Assembly: GCA_004557195.1 (NCBI GenBank)
Contig: SFER01000134.1
Coordinates: forward strand, 1 to 5,963
Source of the DNA: Bacteroidales bacterium
GTDB taxonomy: Bacteria > Bacteroidota > Bacteroidia > Bacteroidales > Muribaculaceae
DNA length: 5,963 bases
Reading direction: 5' to 3'
Made by a program: the position numbers and the translations under genes. Below are positions 1 to 5,963 of this stretch, in pieces (the first letter of the stretch is position 1; the number at the start of each line of letters is the position of its first letter). Under the pieces are notes generated by a model. That model saw nothing but the letters and a program-made list of their open reading frames with translations. It did not search any database and was not told the DNA's origin.

Positions 1-1
1 T

Positions 2-1015
2 TTTGCATTCCTCACTGGTATCACAAAGTTCTCACAACTAAGCATTTTTAGCGAATTGAACAATATTGCAAATGTGAGTATGGACGAAGAATATGCTGCC
101 ATTTGCGGTATCACAAAAGAGGAATTGGTTGAGCAATTTGCCGGTCATATTGATGCTTTGGCAGAAAAAATGGGTAAGACCCACGATGAGATGGTTGAAG
201 AGTTGGCATATCGCTACGATGGCTACCATTTCACATGGCCTTCACCCGATATTTTCAACCCATTCAGCTTGCTAAATGCGCTTGGTCGTCAAAAATTAGA
301 CAATTTCTGGTTTGGGAGCGGCACGCCAACATATCTCATCGAGATGATGCGCAAATTCAATGTGCAGCCATCCGAACTCGGTCCGCAGAGCGTAGGGTCT
401 TTGGGCTTTGATGCGCCTGCTGAGCGCCTTACAAGTCTCACACCATTGCTCTATCAAAGTGGATACCTCACCATCAAGGACTACGACTACGACATATTCA
501 CCTACACCCTTGATATTCCCAATAATGAGGTAAGAATCGGCTTGATGGAGTCGTTATTCCCGAAATATGTCAATGAAGACCCGGGTAAATGGAACCCACT
601 CCTTGGTGGTATGAAAAAGTTGATAGTCAAGGACGATATGGATGGTGCAATTCGCTTCTTGCAAACTTTCCTTGACACCGTGCCTTATTGCGACAACGCC
701 AATTCGGAGGGACACTACCAGCAGATGCTCTACATAATCTTCTCGCTGATGGGATTCTACCTCGATGTAGAGGTGCATACTGCCAAGGGGCGAGTGGATT
801 TGGTTCTCCATGCTCCACAGGCACTTTATATCATTGAGATAAAGCTAAATAAATCAGCCGAGAACGCGATGGAGCAAATTGAGTTGAAGCAATACGACAA
901 GCGCTTCGCGCTACTCAATCTCCCCGTGGTAAAAGTGGGAGTGAATTTCAGCACCGAAGCCCGCAACATCACCGACTGGACCATCACCGACCCACGGAAA
1001 AGCGAAAACGGATAG
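2..1015 (+). CDS. AAA-ATPase-like / PD-(D/E)XK nuclease superfamily protein (DUF1703 type), 5' end missing
   Basis: The reading frame is open from the first full codon at base 2, so the gene enters from outside the window and only its last 337 residues are seen. A TTG at 56 is not the real start, because the residues before it (FLTGITKFSQLSIFSELNN) already match the family. Visible residues 1 to about 90 are the end of the AAA-ATPase-like domain, closing with YDGYHF (72-77) and NPFSLLNAL; the Walker A would lie upstream. The C-terminal part carries a PD-(D/E)XK nuclease-fold core: GRVD with Asp266, then IIEIK with Glu279 and Lys281, followed by a Gln/Tyr helix (EQIELKQYDKRF). Catalytic residues therefore look intact. 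The family is abundant and often multi-copy in Bacteroidales and its biological role is not settled; a defence or mobile-element link is only a guess. G+C is about 38-42% in lines I counted, below comM. The stop lies 7 nt before the next gene. Confidence 0.88.
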   Translation, partial: FAFLTGITKFSQLSIFSELNNIANVSMDEEYAAICGITKEELVEQFAGHIDALAEKMGKTHDEMVEELAYRYDGYHFTWPSPDIFNPFSLLNALGRQKLDNFWFGSGTPTYLIEMMRKFNVQPSELGPQSVGSLGFDAPAERLTSLTPLLYQSGYLTIKDYDYDIFTYTLDIPNNEVRIGLMESLFPKYVNEDPGKWNPLLGGMKKLIVKDDMDGAIRFLQTFLDTVPYCDNANSEGHYQQMLYIIFSLMGFYLDVEVHTAKGRVDLVLHAPQALYIIEIKLNKSAENAMEQIELKQYDKRFALLNLPVVKVGVNFSTEARNITDWTITDPRKSENG

Positions 1016-1022
1016 ACGAATA

Positions 1023-2063
1023 ATGAAATTAAAGATGATGAAAACCAAGACTATTTTTTATTCTATTATAGCGGTTGCGATGCTCCTGCTCTCGGGATGC
1101 GGAAGCGACAATTTCGAAATTGATGTGGCGCTCGATAACCTGGGCACCCAGAATCTGCGCTTTATCTATCCTGCCAACGATGCTCTCCACTCGATGTGGA
1201 TGCCGGTGGTGGATGGAAAGTGCGCATTTCACGGCAGCAGCAAGGAATACACTGTAGTTGAAGTCTATACAGCCAAGCAGGTGTTTCTCACCTGTCTTGC
1301 AGTGAAAAACGGGCAGAAAGTGGAAATGCGCGGCGACTTCCTCAAGCCTTACACTATTGAATTGAGCGGCAACGACATCAACGAGGAGGTGTCGGAGGTG
1401 CTGAACCGCCACGCCGAGGAGTTTGCAGCCCAAAAATACGACAAAACCGATGCAGCGATAGAGAAATTTGCCGCCGAAAAGCGAAACGAGGCTCTCGCCA
1501 CCGATATTCTCATTAAATATTACTACACCCGCCACAGCGATGCCGACTTGCTGCGGGTGGCACAGATGCGCAAGAGCGAATCGGTGCTGTTTAATGCCGA
1601 GGGGCGCGAGATGTTCTACTCCGAGCCGGAGAGTGAAAAGTCGCTCACCTCGTTTCTGCTCTATGACCAACGCTGCGACAGCATCACATCTTTCATTCCA
1701 AGCAATTCAAAAGTGTCGATACTATATTTCTGGGACAACGACAGCAGCAGCCGCAAGGATGTAATCAACGAACTCAAAAACCTGCGCAAAACCTATCCCA
1801 AAAGCGACCGCTTGCAGATTGCCGACATTGGCTTCTACAACGATTCAAGCGATTGGAAGAAGGTGGTGAAGACCGATTCGGTGAAATGGCAGCAATTTTG
1901 GGGAATTGGCGGCAGACTCAACAGCGAGGTGAAACGCATGGGCATCACCAAGGCTCCGGCATATCTCGTTGCCGACTCCACAGGGCGGATGCTCTATCGC
2001 GGAGAGTCGCTCGACGCTGCGTGTGCCAAAATCGACAGTATTTTAAAGCCTAAAAAACAGTAG
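1023..2063 (+). CDS. DUF4369-like lipoprotein with a redox-inactive thioredoxin-like C-terminal domain
   Basis: The protein has 346 residues. The N-terminus is a lipoprotein signal peptide: basic start, hydrophobic stretch IFYSIIAVAMLLL, then lipobox LSGC with the lipidated Cys at residue 26. The residues after it (GSDNFE) are mildly acidic, which could favour surface export in Bacteroidetes, but the match is weak. Residues about 30-130 are beta-rich and resemble the DUF4369 domain (note the VVDGKCAFHG segment). Residues about 228-340 resemble a TlpA/thioredoxin fold: the strand VSILYFW (231-237) precedes the usual active-site loop, and KAPAYLV with Pro312 matches the cis-Pro loop. The loop reads DNDSSSRKD and has no CxxC, so disulfide chemistry is unlikely; a binding or structural role is more plausible. 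The start at 1023 is 7 nt after the preceding stop; Met5 or Met6 (1035/1038) are equally possible starts and no clear ribosome site decides between them. comM follows after 7 nt. Confidence 0.82.
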   Translation: MKLKMMKTKTIFYSIIAVAMLLLSGCGSDNFEIDVALDNLGTQNLRFIYPANDALHSMWMPVVDGKCAFHGSSKEYTVVEVYTAKQVFLTCLAVKNGQKVEMRGDFLKPYTIELSGNDINEEVSEVLNRHAEEFAAQKYDKTDAAIEKFAAEKRNEALATDILIKYYYTRHSDADLLRVAQMRKSESVLFNAEGREMFYSEPESEKSLTSFLLYDQRCDSITSFIPSNSKVSILYFWDNDSSSRKDVINELKNLRKTYPKSDRLQIADIGFYNDSSDWKKVVKTDSVKWQQFWGIGGRLNSEVKRMGITKAPAYLVADSTGRMLYRGESLDAACAKIDSILKPKKQ

Positions 2064-2070
2064 AATTATC

Positions 2071-3624
2071 ATGTTAGTGAAGACCTACGGTGCCGCAGTG
2101 CATGGCATCGACGCAATAATAGTTACAATTGAGGTGTCGGTTGACAGAGGAATAGGGTTTACCATCGTCGGGCTGCCCGATGCGGCTGTGCGCGAGAGCA
2201 ACGAGCGCATTCGCACGGCGCTAAAGCACAACGACTACCCATTTCCGCGGCGAAACGTGGTGATTAACATGGCTCCTGCCGACATCAAGAAGGAAGGTTC
2301 GGCTTACGACCTCCCTCTCGCCATAGGAATTATGGCTGCCGACGAGAATCTGCCATCGGAGATGCTCGACAAATATATGATAATGGGCGAACTCTCACTC
2401 GACGGCTCACTGCTCCCTATCCGCGGCGCGCTCCCAATGGCTATTGAGGCTCGACGCCTCGGCTACAAGGGCTTTATCCTCCCCACCGCCAATGCTTCGG
2501 AGGCTGCTGTGGTTAATAACCTTGAAGTGTATGGTGTTGATAATATCACCCAAGTGATACGCTTTTTCAAGGGGGAGGAAACGCTCACTCCCACAATGGT
2601 TAACACCCGCGAGGAATTTGCCAAAGCCAGCGAGCACTACGATTTCGACTTCTCGGAAGTGAAAGGACAGGAAAACGTGAAGCGCGCTCTCGAAGTGGCG
2701 TGCGCCGGAGGACACAATGTTATACTCATCGGCTCCCCCGGCTCGGGAAAATCGATGCTCGCCAAGCGTCTCCCCTCCATCTTGCCGCCACTAAGCCTTC
2801 AAGAGGCTCTCGAAACCACAAAGATACACTCGGTAGCAGGCACGCTGCAACGCGGTGCCACACTCATGACCTGCCGCCCGTTCCGCTCGCCCCACCACAC
2901 CATCTCCCCGGTGGCTCTCGTGGGCGGTGGCACAAACCCCACTCCCGGCGAGATTTCACTCGCACACAACGGCATTCTCTTCCTCGACGAGTTGCCTGAA
3001 TTCAACCGGCAAGTGCTCGAAGTGATGCGCCAGCCGCTCGAAGACCGCCGCATCACCATCAGCCGCGCCAAATACAGCATCGAATACCCCGCATCGTTTA
3101 TGCTCGTGGCATCGATGAACCCATGTCCCTGCGGCTACTACACCCACCCCACCAAGCGCTGTATTTGCCAACCCGGACAGGTGCAACGCTACCTCAACAA
3201 AATCTCCGGTCCGCTCCTCGACCGCATCGACATTCAAATAGAGGTGCAGCCGGTGCAATTCGACGACATGTCATCGACTGCGCCTGCCGAAAGCAGCAGC
3301 GAGATACGCCGCCGTGTGATTGCGGCGCGCGAGATACAGCAGGAGCGCTTCAAGCACGACACCGGAGTGCACTGCAACGCACAGATGAACACCCGACTCA
3401 TAAAGAAGTATGCCATGCCAGAAGCGGCAGGACTTGCACGCCTCAAAGACGCCATGGAACGGCTGAGCATGAGCGCACGAGCATACGACCGCATCCTCAA
3501 GGTGGCACGCACCATTGCCGACCTCGCAGGAAGCGACACCGTGCTCGACGCCCATATCGGCGAGGCTATCGCCTACCGCAACCTCGACCGCTCCTCTTGG
3601 GGGCAAACATTCAGCATCCCATAA
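2071..3624 (+). CDS. comM: ComM/YifB family Mg-chelatase-like AAA+ ATPase
   Basis: This 517-residue protein is full length for the family. Residues 1 to about 140 are the ChlI/Lon-S5-like N-terminal domain, with the characteristic start MLVKTYGAAVHGIDA and GFTIVGLPDAAVRESNERI. The Mg-chelatase AAA+ module spans about 195-400: Walker A GSPGSGKS (221-228, Lys227), Walker B ILFLDE (302-307) and LLDRIDI with Arg385. Four cysteines (352, 354, 364, 366) form a C-P-C...C-I-C pair after the NPCPCG motif, a likely metal site found in many but not all homologues. Residues about 410-510 are the C-terminal helical domain. In Haemophilus and Vibrio, ComM is a hexameric helicase that promotes branch migration during natural transformation; in Bacteroidales the gene is widespread although competence is not established, so a general recombination role is likely. 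The start agrees with the family's usual N-terminus. It sits 7 nt after the lipoprotein gene and 25 nt before yaaA, which suggests an operon. Confidence 0.95.
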   Translation: MLVKTYGAAVHGIDAIIVTIEVSVDRGIGFTIVGLPDAAVRESNERIRTALKHNDYPFPRRNVVINMAPADIKKEGSAYDLPLAIGIMAADENLPSEMLDKYMIMGELSLDGSLLPIRGALPMAIEARRLGYKGFILPTANASEAAVVNNLEVYGVDNITQVIRFFKGEETLTPTMVNTREEFAKASEHYDFDFSEVKGQENVKRALEVACAGGHNVILIGSPGSGKSMLAKRLPSILPPLSLQEALETTKIHSVAGTLQRGATLMTCRPFRSPHHTISPVALVGGGTNPTPGEISLAHNGILFLDELPEFNRQVLEVMRQPLEDRRITISRAKYSIEYPASFMLVASMNPCPCGYYTHPTKRCICQPGQVQRYLNKISGPLLDRIDIQIEVQPVQFDDMSSTAPAESSSEIRRRVIAAREIQQERFKHDTGVHCNAQMNTRLIKKYAMPEAAGLARLKDAMERLSMSARAYDRILKVARTIADLAGSDTVLDAHIGEAIAYRNLDRSSWGQTFSIP

Positions 3625-3649
3625 ATTCGTTTGTAACCTAAACAACACC

Positions 3650-4417
3650 ATGCAGATACTCCTTGCCGATGCCAAAATTATGCACGAGGTGCCCGTTGCC
3701 TCGCCTTTGCCGCTATCCGTGCCGGCATTTGACGACACCGCCCGGCGCATCGCCGATGAGATGTCGCGCTTCGACACCGCCGAAATGGCTGCCGCGCTCA
3801 AGTGTAGCGGCACAATAGCCGCCCAAAACCGCTTGCGCTTCGAGCAAATGCCACACGCGCCTCGCCACGCAGCCATCCTCACTTACAACGGCCATGCTTA
3901 CAAGCATCTCAAGGCTGGCACTCTCGATGCCGAGGCTCTGAGTTTCGCGCAGCGGCATGTGTGGATAACCGGATTCCTTTACGGAGTGCTGCGTCCGCTC
4001 GACGGAATCGTCCCCTACCGCATGGAACAAGGCATCACACTCGACGCCACCGGCGGGATGCCGGTGAACCGTTTTTGGCGCGCCACAGGAGGTGGCACGC
4101 AAATCGTGCTCGACAGCGTTGCAGCCGACGACGGTGTGCTCATCCACCTCTCTACATCCGAATTTGAAAGCATCTTCGACATGAAGCGGCTCTCCTCCGA
4201 GGCTCGATTGGTGCAGCCGATGTTCTATGTGAGCACCGGCGGACGGCTTGCGGTGCAAGCGGTGTGGGCAAAGGCGTGCCGTGGCGCTATGTTACGCTAC
4301 ATTATCGACAACCGAATCTACAACCCCACCCTCCTCGCAGGATTTGACTACGAAGGTTTCCACTTCGCTCCCGGTGCAGGCGACGACCTACACCCATGCT
4401 TCATCAAAGAAAAATAA
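3650..4417 (+). CDS. yaaA: Peroxide stress protein YaaA (UPF0246/DUF328 family)
   Basis: The protein has 255 residues, the usual size of YaaA. The frame is open further upstream to 3515, but that part overlaps comM and is not family-like; the ATG at 3650 gives the expected short beginning MQILLADAKIMHE. Family blocks are clear: YNGHAYKHLKAGTLD, then GVLRPLDGIVPYRMEQG with LRPLD at 114-118 and PYRMEQG at 122-128, LIHLSTSEF (164-172), AKACRG (207-212) followed by YIIDNRI, and a C-terminal GFDYEGFHF. In E. coli, YaaA is induced by OxyR and lowers free intracellular iron during hydrogen peroxide stress; DNA binding has also been reported. The first block is diverged: the usual SPAKTL is ADAK here. 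It is a cytoplasmic protein with no signal peptide. It probably shares a transcript with comM, as only 25 nt separate them and no convincing promoter or terminator is seen there. Confidence 0.94.
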   Translation: MQILLADAKIMHEVPVASPLPLSVPAFDDTARRIADEMSRFDTAEMAAALKCSGTIAAQNRLRFEQMPHAPRHAAILTYNGHAYKHLKAGTLDAEALSFAQRHVWITGFLYGVLRPLDGIVPYRMEQGITLDATGGMPVNRFWRATGGGTQIVLDSVAADDGVLIHLSTSEFESIFDMKRLSSEARLVQPMFYVSTGGRLAVQAVWAKACRGAMLRYIIDNRIYNPTLLAGFDYEGFHFAPGAGDDLHPCFIKEK

Positions 4418-4438
4418 AAAAAATTGCACCCCCGATTT

Positions 4439-4466
4439 AACCTTTTGGCTTTTCCTCGTTCTAATA
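4439..4466 (+). promoter_or_regulatory. Putative ECF-type promoter of the sigma factor operon
   Basis: The 65-nt gap before the sigma gene holds AACCTTTT (4439-4446) and CGTTCTAATA (4457-4466). From AAC to CGT there are 15 nt, close to the spacing of ECF-dependent promoters, whose -35 element typically contains AAC and whose -10 element often contains CGT or TCTA. A transcript would begin near 4470 and leave a leader of little more than 10 nt, with AAGGA at 4475-4479 as a possible ribosome site just before the ATG at 4483. The housekeeping Bacteroidetes -7 element TAnnTTTG is not seen here. Autoregulation by the sigma factor encoded downstream is inferred, not shown. Confidence 0.5.
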
Positions 4467-4482
4467 GACAAAGCAAGGATGA

Positions 4483-5034
4483 ATGACTCTCGCCGACAAC
4501 GACAATATAGTGAGATTGCTCAAGAGCAGCGACACCCGCGACCAAGGGTTTAGACTTCTGCTCAAGGAATATGGAGACACCCTCTATTGGCACATCCGCC
4601 GTATAGTCGTGAATCATGACGATGCCGAGGACGTGATGCAGGAAACCGCAATCAACATCTATCGCCACATCGACAAATTCAACGAGGCAAGCACGCTTGT
4701 AACGTGGATCTACCGCATCGCCACCAACGAGAGCATCCGATGGCTCAACCGCCGCGCGGGATGGTTCAGTTCGATAGACTCGGTGTCGCCGACTCTCTAT
4801 CAAGAACTCACCACCGAGGCTTCGCCCGACAGCGAAAAGATAGAATTGCTGTTCCAAAAGGCGCTGCTCTCGCTCCCCACTCAGCAACGCATAGCTTTCA
4901 ATATGCGCTACTACAACGAGCTGAGTTACGAAGAAATTGCAAAAATCACCGGCAAAAATGTAAATACGTTGAAGACCAACTACCATTTTGCCGTTGAAAA
5001 AATAAAAAAAGTACTTAAAGAGAATGTGTTATGA
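4483..5034 (+). CDS. ECF-type RNA polymerase sigma-70 factor
   Basis: The protein has 183 residues, the standard ECF size, with only regions 2 and 4. Region 2 spans about 23-91: YGDTLYWHIRRIV, then DDAEDVMQET (46-55) for core polymerase binding, and TWIYRIATNESIRWLNRR (74-91), which covers the -10 recognition helix. A linker of about 30 residues follows. Region 4 spans about 124-180, with LSLPTQQRIAFNMRYY and the helix-turn-helix ELSYEEIAKITGKNVNTLK (146-164) that reads the -35 element. The start at 4483 is preceded by AAGGA at 4475-4479; an ATG at 4479 is in another frame and soon hits a stop. The TGA stop overlaps the next gene's ATG (ATGA, 5031-5034), implying translational coupling with a regulator of its activity. 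The target genes cannot be named from sequence beyond a likely effect on its own operon. Confidence 0.95.
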   Translation: MTLADNDNIVRLLKSSDTRDQGFRLLLKEYGDTLYWHIRRIVVNHDDAEDVMQETAINIYRHIDKFNEASTLVTWIYRIATNESIRWLNRRAGWFSSIDSVSPTLYQELTTEASPDSEKIELLFQKALLSLPTQQRIAFNMRYYNELSYEEIAKITGKNVNTLKTNYHFAVEKIKKVLKENVL

Positions 5035-5360
5035 ACAGTTTTGATTCGTTAAACAAGAGAATGCCTCTCAAGGAGACTCCCGAATACATCTCGGGGCTTG
5101 TGGATAGATGCGCCGAAAACGCCATCGCTCACGCCTCTCTAAGCCGCGCAGGAATTATGCGAAGGGTGTATGTCGCAACTGCCGCCGCGGCTGCCATTTT
5201 AGCCGGTGTGCTTCTCTGGCACTTCAACGAATCGGCTTCGCTCGACCAGGCTGAAATCATTGCCGCATCGCCCGACCTCGACACGGTGCTCAATTCGCTA
5301 TCCTACGAGGAAACGCAAGCTCTTTACACCTACTCCGTCGATGAAATTCCGGAATATTAA
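5031..5360 (+). CDS. Small single-pass membrane protein, probable anti-sigma factor
   Basis: The protein has 109 residues and I recognise no named domain. Residues 1-45 are polar, contain the segment TPEYISGLVDRCAENAIAHA and end in a basic RR pair (44-45). Residues about 46-65 form one transmembrane helix rich in alanine (VYVATAAAAAILAGVLLWHF). The last 44 residues or so are acidic and end in YSVDEIPEY. The arginine pair before the helix predicts the N-terminus in the cytoplasm and the C-terminus in the periplasm, the usual layout of membrane anti-sigma factors. The gene starts inside the stop of the sigma gene (4-nt overlap), the classic arrangement of sigma and anti-sigma pairs, and this position is the main argument for the role. 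It has only one Cys (27) and so lacks the zinc-binding HxxxCxxC motif of ZAS-type anti-sigma factors. It could instead be an accessory membrane protein. Confidence 0.75.
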   Translation: MNSFDSLNKRMPLKETPEYISGLVDRCAENAIAHASLSRAGIMRRVYVATAAAAAILAGVLLWHFNESASLDQAEIIAASPDLDTVLNSLSYEETQALYTYSVDEIPEY

Positions 5361-5395
5361 TCACATATAGTTAATCATTAAAACACCAGTAAGCA

Positions 5396-5908
5396 ATGAA
5401 ACGATTTATTTTAATATTCACAGCATTCGCACTCACCGCTTCGGCTTTGTGTGCACAAAGAAAAATCGACCCCGCTAAAGCGGAAGAAGTTTTCAACGCT
5501 AAAGTTAAATACATGCAAGAGCAACTGCTCCTCACACCCGAGCAGACCGAGAAATTTATCCCCATCTACAAGGAGTTTCTCAACGAAGTGCGCGAAATAA
5601 AGCGTCCTGCCAAGCCTCAAAAAGAGGATGAGATTAAATCGGTGGACGAGGCAGCTCAGGTAGTAATCGACCGCATCAACTACCACCGCGCTGTGCTCGA
5701 TGCGCAGGAAAAATGTATTGGCAAACTTAAAAGTGTGCTCACAGCGCCACAACTCATGAAGTTCCTCAAATGCGAGAAAGCAATGCAGTCGAAAATCTCA
5801 CGATTCAAAGACGGCAAGCGCCCCGGGAAAAAACATAGCAAGGGTGGCATAAATAAAAAATGCAACAATAACGTGCCTTCATGCAATAAAACACCTTCAT
5901 CAAACTAA
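5396..5908 (+). CDS. Secreted LTxxQ-motif protein (Spy/CpxP or periplasmic heavy-metal-sensor type)
   Basis: The protein has 170 residues with a signal peptide (MKRFILIFTAFALTASALCA) and probable cleavage before Gln21, as is common in Bacteroidetes; Cys19 is not in a lipobox. The mature part is mostly helical and highly charged. It has LTPEQ (46-50) in the first half and LTAPQ (115-119) in the second, the repeated LTxxQ signature of Spy/CpxP periplasmic proteins, which act as small chaperones or stress sensors. After about residue 137 the chain becomes a Lys/Gly-rich then Asn-rich tail (KRPGKKHSKGG and NKKCNNNVPSC) that is probably disordered. Cysteines at 107, 126, 156 and 163 could bind metal or form disulfides. 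The gene follows the putative anti-sigma gene by 35 nt with no separate promoter visible, so it likely belongs to the sigma operon as sensor or output. The assignment rests on motifs and context. Confidence 0.8.
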   Translation: MKRFILIFTAFALTASALCAQRKIDPAKAEEVFNAKVKYMQEQLLLTPEQTEKFIPIYKEFLNEVREIKRPAKPQKEDEIKSVDEAAQVVIDRINYHRAVLDAQEKCIGKLKSVLTAPQLMKFLKCEKAMQSKISRFKDGKRPGKKHSKGGINKKCNNNVPSCNKTPSSN

Positions 5909-5915
5909 TAAAACA
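5876..5915 (+). repeat. Imperfect tandem duplication spanning the stop codon of the LTxxQ gene
   Basis: Unit 1 (5876-5893) is CCTTCATGCAATAAAACA. Unit 2 (5894-5915) has the same ends, CCTTCAT and AATAAAACA, with a 4-nt longer middle. Within the protein this gives PSCNKT followed by PSSN and the stop; the longer middle of unit 2 brings a TAA into frame at 5906-5908. It looks like a small local duplication, not a mobile element. Confidence 0.6.
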
Positions 5916-5963
5916 ACAGTTTTTTCATAGATAAATATTTGATTGTTTTTTTGAGTTGATGCC

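Noticed and set aside
3626..3633. TTCGTTTG between comM and yaaA, one mismatch from the Bacteroidetes -7 element TAnnTTTG.
   Set aside because: No TTTG box lies at the right distance upstream (19-21 nt), and the gap is too short to hold a convincing promoter with leader.
3515..3649. Upstream extension of the yaaA reading frame (45 extra codons).
   Set aside because: It lies inside the well-supported end of comM, does not resemble the YaaA family, and the ATG at 3650 gives the normal family N-terminus and length.
4348..4986. Long open frame on the - strand (212 codons) opposite the end of yaaA and the sigma gene; also 1029-1670 and 3271-3882 on the - strand.
   Set aside because: They lie opposite strongly supported genes, show no recognisable domains, and look like shadows of codon bias on the coding strand.
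5371..5381. Perfect palindrome TTAATCATTAA between the membrane protein gene and the LTxxQ gene.
   Set aside because: It is short, made almost wholly of A and T in A+T-rich DNA, and has no second copy; chance is the simplest explanation.
5910..5925. AAAAC, 4-nt loop, GTTTT followed by more T after the last gene, as a possible terminator.
   Set aside because: The stem is five pairs with a single G-C, too weak to call; the T-richness may only reflect the A+T-rich intergenic DNA.
5934..5941. AATATTTG near the window end, one mismatch from TAnnTTTG.
   Set aside because: There is no upstream TTTG box at proper spacing and no downstream gene is visible in the remaining bases.

Overview
The window looks like a chromosomal stretch from a member of the Bacteroidales, with a gut Muribaculaceae- or Bacteroidaceae-like genome the best guess. 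This rests on the protein families present: a DUF1703-type AAA/PD-(D/E)XK protein, a DUF4369-like lipoprotein, and an ECF sigma factor followed by a small membrane protein and an LTxxQ protein. Weak or absent Shine-Dalgarno sequences and a signal peptide ending just before Gln also fit. The genus cannot be fixed by eye. All seven genes lie on the + strand and there is almost no spare DNA. I saw no RNA genes, insertion sequences or CRISPR arrays, and no gene-free stretch longer than 65 bases.

Region 1 (2-4417) is a tightly packed run of four genes. The first is the C-terminal part of an AAA-ATPase-like/PD-(D/E)XK nuclease-family protein whose 5' end lies outside the window. It is followed after 7 nt by a lipoprotein with a thioredoxin-like C-terminal domain that lacks the CxxC. 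After another 7 nt comes a complete ComM/YifB family AAA+ ATPase, and after 25 nt a complete YaaA (UPF0246) peroxide-stress protein. The spacing suggests co-transcription of at least the lipoprotein, comM and yaaA. Their roles (envelope lipoprotein, DNA recombination, oxidative/iron stress) have no single obvious theme. The nuclease-like gene is visibly lower in G+C than comM/yaaA and may be a more recent arrival.

Region 2 (4439-5908) reads as a self-contained envelope-stress-type module. A promoter-like element with ECF character (AAC, 15 nt, CGTTCTA) sits just before an ECF sigma-70 factor gene. That gene overlaps by 4 nt (ATGA) a 109-residue single-pass membrane protein, which by position and topology is the likely anti-sigma factor. 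After 35 nt comes a secreted protein with two LTxxQ motifs, of the Spy/CpxP or heavy-metal-sensor type. A simple model, inferred and not shown, is that the sigma factor drives its own operon, the membrane protein restrains it, and the periplasmic LTxxQ protein is the sensor or the chaperone output. The last 55 bases contain no gene that I can support.
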